Shown here: piece by piece, positions 1 through 5,642 of the stretch
Numbering within the stretch: the first letter of the stretch is position 1
Layout of the letters: every line of letters starts with the position of its first letter
Source of the DNA: Planctomycetaceae bacterium
GTDB taxonomy: Bacteria; Planctomycetota; Planctomycetia; Planctomycetales; Planctomycetaceae
Assembly (NCBI GenBank): GCA_020426425.1
Contig: JAGQQB010000244.1
Span: 1-5,691 of the forward strand
Direction: 5' to 3'
Length of the DNA stretch: 5,691 bases
Notes under the pieces: model-generated
Databases searched by the model: none
What the model saw: the letters and a program-made list of their open reading frames with translations, nothing else
Told to the model about the DNA's origin: nothing
Translations under genes and position numbers: made by a program

Positions 1-417
1 GAGCCGGTTGCCGCATCGATCGAAACCGACACCAGGAATGACGAACAGGTCGAAATCGGAGGCCATCCTTTCGCGTTCCCTCACTCGTCGTACGTCTGGC
101 CGAGGCTCGAGAATCCCGAATGCTCCCTCGACCAGTTCATCGCGACCAGTGATCCAGGCCGAGCGCAGGGCATCACCATCGCACCATGGGAGAGAAATCT
201 CCCGCTGACCATTGAGCAATTCCTGTTCAACGAACGGCAACGTCGGAACTTCGCTGCGGACAGCGAGGTACAACAACACCTGCCGGGCACGTTCCCATTC
301 TGGCAAGCGGACCAGCCGCCCCAGGAGCTTGGCCGCAGCAACATCGGGCTGGGCCACCGCCAACCGACATTGTCGCAGCTGACGTCGCCACGCCTGCTTG
401 TCGAAGGTGTGGTTCAT
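1..417 (-). CDS. 5-formyltetrahydrofolate cyclo-ligase, N-terminal part (runs off left edge)
   Basis: The frame opens with ATG at 417 and stays open for 139 codons to the edge, so the C-terminal part is missing. The family (5-FTHF cyclo-ligase, MTHFS; E. coli ygfA/fau) uses ATP in the cytoplasm to convert 5-formyl-THF to 5,10-methenyl-THF, recycling folate. Family hallmarks visible are the basic N-terminal helix (KQAWRRQLRQCR, residues 7-18), the strand-loop VLLYLAVRSEVPT (47-59) with the usual acidic residue (E56), LVEGAFGILEPRP (96-108), and DLFVIPGVGFDRCGNRL (123-139). In family members that last stretch leads straight into the Gly/Tyr-rich GYGGGYYD motif, which lies past the edge. Usual length is about 180-200 residues, so roughly a quarter is cut off. 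The ATG overlaps the TGA of the upstream membrane-protein gene (ATGA), implying coupled translation. No strong ribosome binding site is visible, which fits coupling. Family assignment is firm; whether the gene is intact is unknown. Confidence 0.9.
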   Translation of the reverse strand, partial: MNHTFDKQAWRRQLRQCRLAVAQPDVAAAKLLGRLVRLPEWERARQVLLYLAVRSEVPTLPFVEQELLNGQREISLPWCDGDALRSAWITGRDELVEGAFGILEPRPDVRRVRERERMASDFDLFVIPGVGFDRCGNRL

Positions 418-1484
418 GACGTCTTCGACTCGGTCACACAATCGACATCGGGTGGCGTGAAACTTTCGAATGCATGCGCGGGATCGATCGCCTGCAATTG
501 GGCAATGGCTTCCAGATCGGCGGGCTGAGGTTCGTGAGCGGCCCGAGCCAGCTCCGCCAGATGGCTGCCAGCGAACTTGCGATCGCTACGGATAAACATC
601 CACAGCATCCCGCCAAACACTAGCGAGATCGCCCCCAGCACGGCGACCACATACGTGGTGATGTTCTCGGTCTGCTCCCGATCCTGGGCTATGGTGGGCA
701 CCGAATGGAAGCGCTGCGTGACGATCAGCGGGGCCAGCGTCGCACCTTCGGTGGTCGCGTAACCGAACCGCTTGAGAAAGTAGCCGGAGACCGTAACCGG
801 AGTTTCCATCGACGAGGCAATCGAGAGGTTTGGCGAGGACTCAGTGCACAGGATCATCCAGGGATGGTTGCCTGAATCATCGGTGAACATCCAACCCACA
901 TAGGCTTTCGGTGCGGACTCATCGGCCCCTTGCTGATGGAACTCTTCAAACCGTCTGAGCACTCCGCGCAAACTGACGAGGCGGCCACGATACTGTTCCG
1001 GTTCGGTGTTGATCACACGATAGCTCAGCTCCTCTGCACCGGTACGCTCCAATGCCTCGCTTGGCAGATTGCGGACATGGTCCAGCACCGCTTGCAGGGC
1101 GACCACTTCCCCCTGCTTCCAACCGAGATGGTTGTCGTCCAGCGCAGCCAGAGTTTCGGGGGCAACATCCAGACGCTGTTGAGGCGGCGCAGCGGGCTGA
1201 TCGGTGGGGGCTGCGGTTTGAACCGCGATGAATTCGTCGGGTGCGAGATTCCGCGCTCCGCGTCCTGGTTCCAGCAGATGGCTGATGTCCTCAAGATCCT
1301 CGACTGGAGTGAGTTCTTGCTCTGGCGCACCAGCGATCCAGTTCCAGGTCTCTGGCCGGGCGGCTTCGCGAATCGCCAGCATCACGATCAACAGCATCGC
1401 GCACAGCCCCAGTAACCGGTACTGGTCCTTGCGATTTAAGTACGGCGGGGGCGAGGCTGGTTGCTGAAATCGCATGGGCGGCAT
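414..1484 (-). CDS. Two-helix membrane protein with OB-fold-like middle domain, function unknown
   Basis: This 356-residue protein is not one I can name. Visible layout: a short Pro-rich start, a membrane helix at about 23-38 (LLGLCAMLLIVMLAI), an acidic and Pro/Ala-rich linker (about 55-110), a folded segment at about 115-262, a second membrane helix at about 277-297, and a charged 59-residue tail. The segment 160-260 reads like an OB-type beta barrel: strand YRGRLVSLRGVLRRF (165-179), then YVGWMFTDDSGNHPWMILC (195-213), then VTVSGYFLKRFGY (230-242) and LAPLIVTQRF (250-259). With both ends cytoplasmic, that domain would sit outside the inner membrane; this is inference. The start is uncertain: ATG at 1484 has GAG directly against it, while the ATG three codons on (1475) has the same GAG about 9 nt upstream and may be the true start. 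The gene overlaps the folate enzyme downstream by 4 nt. Similar proteins appear, from memory, to be widespread in planctomycetes. Confidence 0.85.
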   Translation of the reverse strand: MPPMRFQQPASPPPYLNRKDQYRLLGLCAMLLIVMLAIREAARPETWNWIAGAPEQELTPVEDLEDISHLLEPGRGARNLAPDEFIAVQTAAPTDQPAAPPQQRLDVAPETLAALDDNHLGWKQGEVVALQAVLDHVRNLPSEALERTGAEELSYRVINTEPEQYRGRLVSLRGVLRRFEEFHQQGADESAPKAYVGWMFTDDSGNHPWMILCTESSPNLSIASSMETPVTVSGYFLKRFGYATTEGATLAPLIVTQRFHSVPTIAQDREQTENITTYVVAVLGAISLVFGGMLWMFIRSDRKFAGSHLAELARAAHEPQPADLEAIAQLQAIDPAHAFESFTPPDVDCVTESKTS

Positions 1485-1749
1485 CTCAAGTTAACTGACC
1501 ACAGAGAGTGATCTGCAACTGTTCAGCAGAACGGAATCAGCGAGGTGAGTCAAGCGCGGCGTTGAATGTTGCGCCGTTGGCGATGCTTCTGACAATGGTC
1601 GTCGTCCCAGCAGCTGCCAGCGTCGGGGACATTCCTCTCATCACACTGCCACCGCTTCGCACGATGTGGCCACCATCCCTCAGTCGCACACCGTCTCGGC
1701 CTCGCCGCGATCCGCGCGACTTGCTGAACGCACACACAGCCGTCGCGTG
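1485..1749. other. 265-bp intergenic stretch, probable leader of the downstream membrane protein
   Basis: This lies between the stop of the GYF_2 gene and the start of the 414-1484 gene. Short open frames exist on both strands (for example 1537-1737 minus and about 1508-1753 plus), but none shows a ribosome binding site, a recognisable motif or a protein-like composition, so I do not call a gene. Minor structures: a GC-rich imperfect hairpin at 1702-1719 (TCGC/GCGA plus GCG/CGC arms), about 30 nt past the GYF_2 stop but without a T-tract; a weak CGGCG/CGCCG inverted repeat near 1560; and a GTTAAC palindrome at 1490-1495. It probably holds the end of one transcript and the promoter of the next, but no promoter could be placed. 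Confidence 0.4.
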
Positions 1750-2520
1750 TTAAGCGCGTTCGTCGCTGGTCATGCTTTCGAGAAGCATCGCGAGACCATA
1801 GGCAATCAATCCGGCGAGGAGCATCGAGTCGATCAACAGGAAGCCGTACTCCTGGATTGTGCATGGGCCCCAGAATGGAAAGACGTAGCCTCCTTGCAGC
1901 TTAATGAGTGGGCTGGGAAACCGAAGCAGTTCGCGCCGCGTCCAAGCGATGAGTGCCGCTCCGGTCAGATTGGCGACCAGGATCGCCAGTCCCCAACGGA
2001 ACAGTCGCGAGAGTGTCAGGGACTGGAACAGTGTCTGCAGCAGTCCCGGTCGGCGTGGCTCTTGCTCTGCGGCCGCTTCCTCAATTTCGTCAATCAGCCG
2101 ACCAAGCGCAGAGGGCTGATCGGTCGCTCCCGTGTCGCTATCGCCCATTCCAACTGAGGCTGACCGTCCCACTTCCTCCAACCTGCGTTGCCAGTCTGGA
2201 GGCGATGTTTCGTCCGGGAGGGATGCGGCGGTATTGAGTAAATCGTCGAGATCGTCTGTCGAAAACGAGGTCGACTCTGCGGCCAATGCCTCCGCCTGTT
2301 TGCGGCGCTGTTCCGCTTCCCACTTTGCGAGCAGGTCGGGTCGACCAGCCATATGAAACAGCCCGACCACTTTGGCGGCGGGAATCCACTCTTCCTGCCA
2401 ATCGTCGCGGACAAGCGAATCGGCGTTGAGTCGCTCGTCACGGACCAGATGGATCAGTTCCTGAAACGCAACTGGACCGTGCGTCTCTGCGTCGAACTGG
2501 TAGTAGTACTGGCTCGCCAT
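1750..2520 (-). CDS. GYF_2 (DUF4339) domain protein with two C-terminal membrane helices
   Basis: This 256-residue protein opens with a GYF_2 domain (residues 2 to about 54). YYYQFDAETHGPVAFQELIHL carries the aromatic Y-Y-x(7)-GPV pattern, followed by RLNADSLVRDDWQEEWIPAAKV, with the expected Trp-x-x-x-Trp-x-P-A end. GYF-type domains are thought to bind proline-rich or other short peptides; no partner is visible here. Residues 60-82 are a charged, Gln/Ala-rich probable helix and 83-155 an acidic low-complexity linker. Helices at about 173-193 and 226-247 are strongly hydrophobic, so the GYF domain probably faces the cytoplasm on a tether. The frame stays open upstream to a TTG at 2703, but the domain begins right after the ATG at 2520. 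The extra 61 codons read as non-protein-like sequence and would start inside the hairpin at 2667-2711, so ATG 2520 was chosen. Shine-Dalgarno support is poor (GGGG one base before the ATG). Large gaps flank it, so it may be transcribed alone. Confidence 0.85.
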   Translation of the reverse strand: MASQYYYQFDAETHGPVAFQELIHLVRDERLNADSLVRDDWQEEWIPAAKVVGLFHMAGRPDLLAKWEAEQRRKQAEALAAESTSFSTDDLDDLLNTAASLPDETSPPDWQRRLEEVGRSASVGMGDSDTGATDQPSALGRLIDEIEEAAAEQEPRRPGLLQTLFQSLTLSRLFRWGLAILVANLTGAALIAWTRRELLRFPSPLIKLQGGYVFPFWGPCTIQEYGFLLIDSMLLAGLIAYGLAMLLESMTSDERA

Positions 2521-2661
2521 ACCCCAATGATCCCGAGTTGTGGGATGGCCTTCTCCTCTGGTGGGAAAACCGTACTTGATGGTCGACGGACATGAGTCCA
2601 GGGTCAAGTGAGCGTGACGGGATTCACGGCTGAGTGCGCGACAGCGGCCCCCCACAAACGA

Positions 2662-2720
2662 CACAAGGGAGATCTGTTCAGGCTCCCCCCGGTGCCTGAA
2701 CAAGATCTCCCAGTGTTGTG
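2662..2720 (-). terminator. Long imperfect hairpin past the exporter gene, probable terminator
   Basis: GGGAGATCTGTTCAGGC (2667-2683) pairs with 2694-2711, giving 17 base pairs with a single bulged A (2702 or 2703) and a 10-nt loop. Across a 4-nt bulge (2712-2715), CACAA (2662-2666) also pairs with TTGTG (2716-2720). The hairpin starts about 40-50 nt past the stop of the polysaccharide export gene. On the minus strand it is followed by a T-rich run (TTGTGTCGTTTGTG), so it resembles a Rho-independent terminator for that gene, though the T-tract is broken. It could also be a processing or stabilising element. The pairing is seen directly; the function is inferred. Confidence 0.6.
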
Positions 2721-2757
2721 CGTTGGCAGCGTTGATCTGCCGTGCTCATTCTGCGCG

Positions 2758-4053
2758 TTAGCGAATTCCGCGAACGAAGTTGAAGCTGACCATTTGCAAC
2801 GCCGCGTTATAGATTTCTTCGTGCAGGCGGTATCGCAGGATCAATGTATCCTCGGGCTGCACCAAGATGCGATGCGACTGATCGAGCATGGCTCGGTTGA
2901 GGTCGACTTCGATGGGGATTTGGCCGCCACAGGGGAGCTTCCGCACGACGATCAACTTGGAAGGATTGGCTCCCGCAGCCCCGCTGCCACCGCCTGAACC
3001 TCCGCGTCCGCCAACCGAACCGATGCCGGTTCCACCGCTGCCCACCTGGCCACCCGCTTCGGCGACCGCACCGAGCACATCGAGGTCGTAGTCGCGAGGC
3101 AGCAGGTGCTGTCCCCCGTTCATCGCTCCACCGGTGTAGTAGTGTTCTTCCTCACGGGATGGGATGAAGATGATGTCGCCAGTTTCCAGAATGATGTCGT
3201 TCTGATCGAACTGGGGCACCTGATTCGGGTAGTAGCGAATCGGAATGCGGGTGACGTTAGGAGCATCTGGGATTGTCGGTGGACAGCTGCATGGTTCGCG
3301 GCAGCTGCTCAGTTGAGCGACAATCTGGTCCCAGTCACGGCCTTGGTTGAATCCACCACGAATAATCAGGATTTCGTTCTTGGCATCGAGGCCAGGCAGA
3401 CCGCCAGTTTCGTTCAGGGCATGCAGGACATCGTTCTCGTAGGCGGGCAGGTCGATGGTATCGCCCGTGCCTCGTTTCGTGACGTTCTCCTTGCCGCCGT
3501 TTTCTTCACGAATCACCAGCACGCGATACATGCGGCGACGCAACAGAGTGACGATGATCTTGTCTTGTCCAGGCTGCAGAATCTCAGCATTGATGTATGC
3601 ATGTCGAACTGCCTCGGTCGCTTGGGTGACGCTGAGACCTTCCACCTTCACTGGCTCAATCAGTGGCAGGGCGAGCGTTCCGTCCTCGCGGACAGGAACT
3701 GGATAACCGAGTGCTGGTGGCTGATCCCCCTGTTCCGGGAAGTGAACCGGAGGCGCTTCCCCTTCCTGGCCGAGCACGAACTCGATGTAAATGCCGAGCA
3801 CATCTCCAGCCCCCAGCTGGTAGACTTCAGGAGGATTCTGCCGCAGACGTGAGATCGAAATCTGCTGCATTTCCTCACGCGAACGAACGCGGAGTTCATC
3901 GGGCAGTCGGTGAGCCGGAATGGCAGGGATGTCGCAACCGAAGTTGCTACCGCCGCCGGTCAACGTGCATCCCGATGATGCCGTCAGCATCGCGAGCAGC
4001 CCGGCAAGCATCCATGTTTGCCGCGATTTCAGAGTTCGAGTTGCTGGCAACAT
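2758..4053 (-). CDS. Polysaccharide biosynthesis/export lipoprotein (Wza-like, Poly_export and SLBB domains)
   Basis: This 431-residue protein belongs to the outer-membrane polysaccharide export family, whose members form the pore through which capsule or exopolysaccharide leaves the cell. It starts with a lipoprotein signal peptide (basic TLKSRQ, hydrophobic WMLAGLLAMLTASS, lipobox ending in G28-C29). The Poly_export domain spans about 75-180: PEVYQLGAGDVLGIYI (75-90), VREDGTLALPLIEPVKVEGLS (121-141), then KIIVTLLRRRMYRVLVI (165-181). An SLBB-type domain follows (about 176-233: DTIDLPAYENDVLHALNETGGLPG). A second SLBB-like unit (about 290-375: GQHLLPRDYDLDVLGAVAEAGG) is interrupted by a Gly-rich insert at 335-363. 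ILVQPEDTLILRYR (396-409) and an amphipathic C-terminal helix close it; in Wza the C-terminal helix crosses the outer membrane. The ATG at 4053 has AAGGA 9 nt upstream. Extra cysteines (C251, C255, C257, C375) are unusual for the family. No tyrosine kinase, polymerase or glycosyltransferase gene is in the window, so its substrate is unknown. Confidence 0.92.
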   Translation of the reverse strand: MLPATRTLKSRQTWMLAGLLAMLTASSGCTLTGGGSNFGCDIPAIPAHRLPDELRVRSREEMQQISISRLRQNPPEVYQLGAGDVLGIYIEFVLGQEGEAPPVHFPEQGDQPPALGYPVPVREDGTLALPLIEPVKVEGLSVTQATEAVRHAYINAEILQPGQDKIIVTLLRRRMYRVLVIREENGGKENVTKRGTGDTIDLPAYENDVLHALNETGGLPGLDAKNEILIIRGGFNQGRDWDQIVAQLSSCREPCSCPPTIPDAPNVTRIPIRYYPNQVPQFDQNDIILETGDIIFIPSREEEHYYTGGAMNGGQHLLPRDYDLDVLGAVAEAGGQVGSGGTGIGSVGGRGGSGGGSGAAGANPSKLIVVRKLPCGGQIPIEVDLNRAMLDQSHRILVQPEDTLILRYRLHEEIYNAALQMVSFNFVRGIR

Positions 4054-4062
4054 AATTCAGAA

Positions 4063-4067
4063 TCCTT
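4063..4067 (-). promoter_or_regulatory. Ribosome binding site of the polysaccharide export gene
   Basis: AAGGA on the minus strand lies 9 nt before the ATG at 4053. It supports that start, as does the signal peptide beginning there. Confidence 0.6.
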
Positions 4068-4169
4068 GATGGTTCGCAGGAACGAAGAGGCCTGCATCCA
4101 GCAGAAGGGACATGTGTCAAACAGGAGACAACCGAGGACGGAACATGGCCGTTCCAAGGATTGTCGGGA

Positions 4170-4730
4170 TTAGTAGGCCGGTGGGACCAAAGCGGGCCCC
4201 TCTGGTTCAACGGGCGTGAGTGGCTGCGGTGGTTCCAACTGGGCATCTGGTTGCGGAGCGATCAAGCTGCCCGTGCCTGGCTGATCCGCCCCAGGGAGAG
4301 TCACCTCAGTCACCGTCTGGCAACGGGGATACAGTTCCATCGCTGTGACAATCTGATTGCGGTTCTGCACGCCATCCTGCAGTGCGACCGAGACGCCATG
4401 CGAGTAGCCGTTGTACCAGGAGACAACCTTCTCACGCCCTTCGCACGACTGGTAGCAAACACCCCAGTACTTTTGCGGAGGCATGGTCGGCGGGCAGCCA
4501 TCGCCGCCGTTGGCAATCGCCTGATAGCCTGCCTGGAAACCCAATCCGAAATCGTGCAGATGCGGTTCGCAGTCGTAGTAGTATTCCTCACAGGACCACC
4601 ACGCCATCTTCGCTTCTTCATGGTTGCGACAGGCGATGATTTGCTCGCTGACACAGGTATGTAACGAGTGGCATCCGCTAGTCAGCATCAGCCCCAAGGC
4701 GAGGCCCATTGCTGTTCTTCGAACGGTCAT
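4170..4730 (-). CDS. Small Cys-rich lipoprotein, planctomycete type, upstream of the exporter
   Basis: This 186-residue protein has no name I recognise. It opens with a lipoprotein signal peptide (TVRRTAMGLALGLMLTSGC, lipid-bearing Cys at 20), so the mature protein should be membrane-anchored outside the cytoplasm. The body is compact and rich in aromatics and cysteines: eight more Cys at 26, 34, 47, 54, 79, 92, 96 and 137. The core DFGLGFQAGYQAIANGG (60-76), CPPTMPPQKYWGVCYQ (79-94) and VVSWYNGYSHGVSVALQDG (102-120) holds two GF/GY-type repeats (GF-x-x-GY and W-Y-x-GY-x-x-G). I recall this pattern in planctomycete proteins found near polysaccharide export genes. The last 40 residues are Pro-rich. 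The frame is open to an ATG at 4799, but the ATG at 4730 has GGAG 6 nt upstream and starts the signal peptide exactly, so it was chosen. It lies 116 bp upstream of the exporter in the same direction and is probably co-transcribed. A role as an export accessory or cell-surface protein is inference. Confidence 0.85.
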   Translation of the reverse strand: MTVRRTAMGLALGLMLTSGCHSLHTCVSEQIIACRNHEEAKMAWWSCEEYYYDCEPHLHDFGLGFQAGYQAIANGGDGCPPTMPPQKYWGVCYQSCEGREKVVSWYNGYSHGVSVALQDGVQNRNQIVTAMELYPRCQTVTEVTLPGADQPGTGSLIAPQPDAQLEPPQPLTPVEPEGPALVPPAY

Positions 4731-4736
4731 GATTGA

Positions 4737-4740
4737 CTCC
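4737..4740 (-). promoter_or_regulatory. Ribosome binding site deciding the lipoprotein start
   Basis: GGAG on the minus strand sits 6 nt before the ATG at 4730. This picks that ATG over the in-frame ATG at 4799, which would bury the signal peptide behind 23 charged residues. Confidence 0.65.
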
Positions 4741-4921
4741 AGGCAGAAACGATTCAGTTCGTGCTGTTTGGTTCGTCCGTTTCGTAGGAGTTCGATCACG
4801 AATTCTCATCGTTCCCGGCATGGTGATTACGCCGGACCTGCATGAGATACCGGTTGTGAAAAATGGAGAAGCTGGTTAAACCAACGTTCCGGCCATTTCG
4901 GCTGGTTTTCGTCGGTCTACT

Positions 4922-4926
4922 GGGAG
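4922..4926 (+). promoter_or_regulatory. Ribosome binding site supporting the GTG start of the sigma factor
   Basis: GGGAG lies 7 nt before the GTG at 4934. It is the reason for choosing this non-ATG start, which also gives the usual short N-terminus before sigma region 2. Confidence 0.65.
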
Positions 4927-4933
4927 CAGATTT

Positions 4934-5548
4934 GTGGCTGAACGACGTCCGCAACAGACGATCGCCGATCTCATTGCCGCCGCCCGTGAAGGGGACAACC
5001 GCGCGCGGGAAAAGCTCTTTGAGCGTTGCCGCGATTACATTTCCGTCATCGCGCGGACAAAAGTCGAAGGCTGGATGCGGACTCGCTTCGACGGCTCCGA
5101 CCTAGTGCAGCAGACCTTGCTGGAGGCGTATCAGGCGTTCGATCAGTTCGAGGGGACGACCGAAGAAGAGTGGCTCGTCTGGCTGAAGCGCATCTTAAAC
5201 CACAATACCCAGGATGCCATCCGGCATCATCGGGCGGGGAAGCGGGCAGCGCAGCGCGAGGTTCGCCCACCGGCAACATCTGCCGAGAGTGAACTACGTC
5301 CGCTGGATCCCCCCGCCAGCCTGCCGACCCCAAGTCGCGTGATGATGCGGCACGAGGAAGACCTCGCACTCACCGCCGCGATTGGACAACTCTCGCCCGA
5401 TCATCAAGAGGTCGTGCATCTTCGCGGACTGCAGCGATTGTCGTTTGAGGAAGTTGCCGAGCGCATGGGCCGCTCGCGCCCAGCGGTGCAGATGCTCTGG
5501 GCAAGGGCGCTCAAAAGACTCGATGAGTTGCTGTCGGCGGACGCGTGA
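4934..5548 (+). CDS. ECF-type RNA polymerase sigma-70 factor, planctomycete group
   Basis: This 204-residue protein is a sigma-70 family factor with only regions 2 and 4. Such factors direct RNA polymerase to a small set of promoters, usually in answer to an outside signal. Region 2 covers about 10-110. DGSDLVQQTLLEAYQAFDQF (53-72) is the core-binding helix, and the following W-x-x-W-x-x-RI-x-x-N (80-91) and QDAIRHHRAGKRAAQREV (93-110) correspond to the -10 recognition part. An acidic/Pro-rich linker covers 111-140. Region 4 (about 143-201) is LALTAAIGQLSPDHQEVVHLRGLQRLSFEEVAERMGRS plus AVQMLWARALKRLDELL, the helix-turn-helix for the -35 element. It fits the planctomycete-specific sigma-70 groups (possibly TIGR02984-like; a profile search would settle which). 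The start is GTG with GGGAG 7 nt upstream. No anti-sigma factor or protein kinase, common partners of these factors, is seen within the window; one could lie past the right edge. Confidence 0.93.
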   Translation: MAERRPQQTIADLIAAAREGDNRAREKLFERCRDYISVIARTKVEGWMRTRFDGSDLVQQTLLEAYQAFDQFEGTTEEEWLVWLKRILNHNTQDAIRHHRAGKRAAQREVRPPATSAESELRPLDPPASLPTPSRVMMRHEEDLALTAAIGQLSPDHQEVVHLRGLQRLSFEEVAERMGRSRPAVQMLWARALKRLDELLSADA

Positions 5549-5583
5549 CTGCCGGCGCGTGTCGTACGAACGCAGGTGACATC

Positions 5584-5600
5584 ATGCCGACCGGCATTTT
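5584..5600 (+). terminator. Short hairpin with T-run past the sigma factor gene
   Basis: ATGCC (5584-5588) and GGCAT (5593-5597) form a 5-bp stem with a GACC loop, continuing into TTT (5598-5600). It lies about 35 nt past the sigma factor stop in the right direction for a terminator. The stem is short, so this is a weak candidate. Confidence 0.35.
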
Positions 5601-5615
5601 GGATCGACGAATGAG

Positions 5616-5642
5616 ACAGGATTTACAGGATCAACAGGATTG
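5616..5642 (+). repeat. Three 9-bp tandem repeats, ACAGGATNN
   Basis: The units are ACAGGATTT, ACAGGATCA and ACAGGATTG, directly adjacent. The first seven bases are identical in all three; only the last two vary. From memory, near-identical strings (ACAGGATTTACAGGATTAACAGGATT and relatives) are scattered in intergenic DNA of many unrelated bacteria, so this is probably a dispersed repeat rather than a local duplication. It also lies in a frame opening with ATG at 5611 (MRQDLQDQQDCF...) that is open to the window edge. There is no good ribosome binding site, so I do not call a gene there. Confidence 0.7.

Larger units (their letters stand above)
4731..4933. promoter_or_regulatory. Divergent intergenic region between lipoprotein and sigma factor genes
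   Basis: Promoters for both directions should lie in these 203 bp. An 11-bp dyad, TGGTTAAACCA (4873-4883, symmetric around one base), is centred in the half nearest the sigma gene, and its left part GCTGGTT (4871-4877) recurs exactly 30 bp on at 4901-4907. An AACGTT palindrome follows the dyad directly. CCGGC/GCCGG arms flank 4820-4830. These could form a regulator site, but no known consensus matches. No convincing -35/-10 pair was found on either strand. Confidence 0.4.

Noticed and set aside
81..344. 87-codon minus-strand frame at the left edge
   Set aside because: It is in a different frame from the 5-formyltetrahydrofolate cyclo-ligase, whose motifs fully account for this DNA.
930..1415. 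161-codon plus-strand open frame
   Set aside because: It is antisense to the OB-like membrane protein and lacks any recognisable motif or ribosome binding site.
1508..1753. Plus-strand frame, overlapping a minus-strand frame at 1537-1737, in the intergenic gap
   Set aside because: Both lack ribosome binding sites and known motifs, and each could be a chance frame in GC-rich DNA; a conservation test could reopen the minus-strand one.
2579..2607. TTGACC, 17 bp, GACCAT on the minus strand as a promoter for the GYF_2 gene
   Set aside because: The -35 is good but the -10 matches only 3/6, so it is not enough to call.
2521..2703. N-terminal extension of the GYF_2 protein from a TTG at 2703
   Set aside because: It would start inside a 17-bp hairpin, has no ribosome binding site, reads as non-protein-like sequence, and the known domain begins right at the ATG at 2520.
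3106..3852. 248-codon plus-strand open frame
   Set aside because: It is antisense to the exporter gene, which has clear family motifs throughout; it shows no domain of its own and is explained by high GC.
4140..4155. GGAAC/GTTCC hairpin just past the lipoprotein stop
   Set aside because: Five pairs with no T-run on the minus strand; more likely chance, and co-transcription with the exporter is expected.
4731..4799. N-terminal extension of the lipoprotein from an ATG at 4799
   Set aside because: It would place a charged 23-residue segment ahead of the lipoprotein signal peptide; the ATG at 4730 has a good GGAG.
4854..4881. TTGTGA, 16 bp, TTAAAC as a sigma-70 promoter for the sigma gene
   Set aside because: Only about 4/6 and 3/6 matches, and planctomycete promoter consensus is poorly known.
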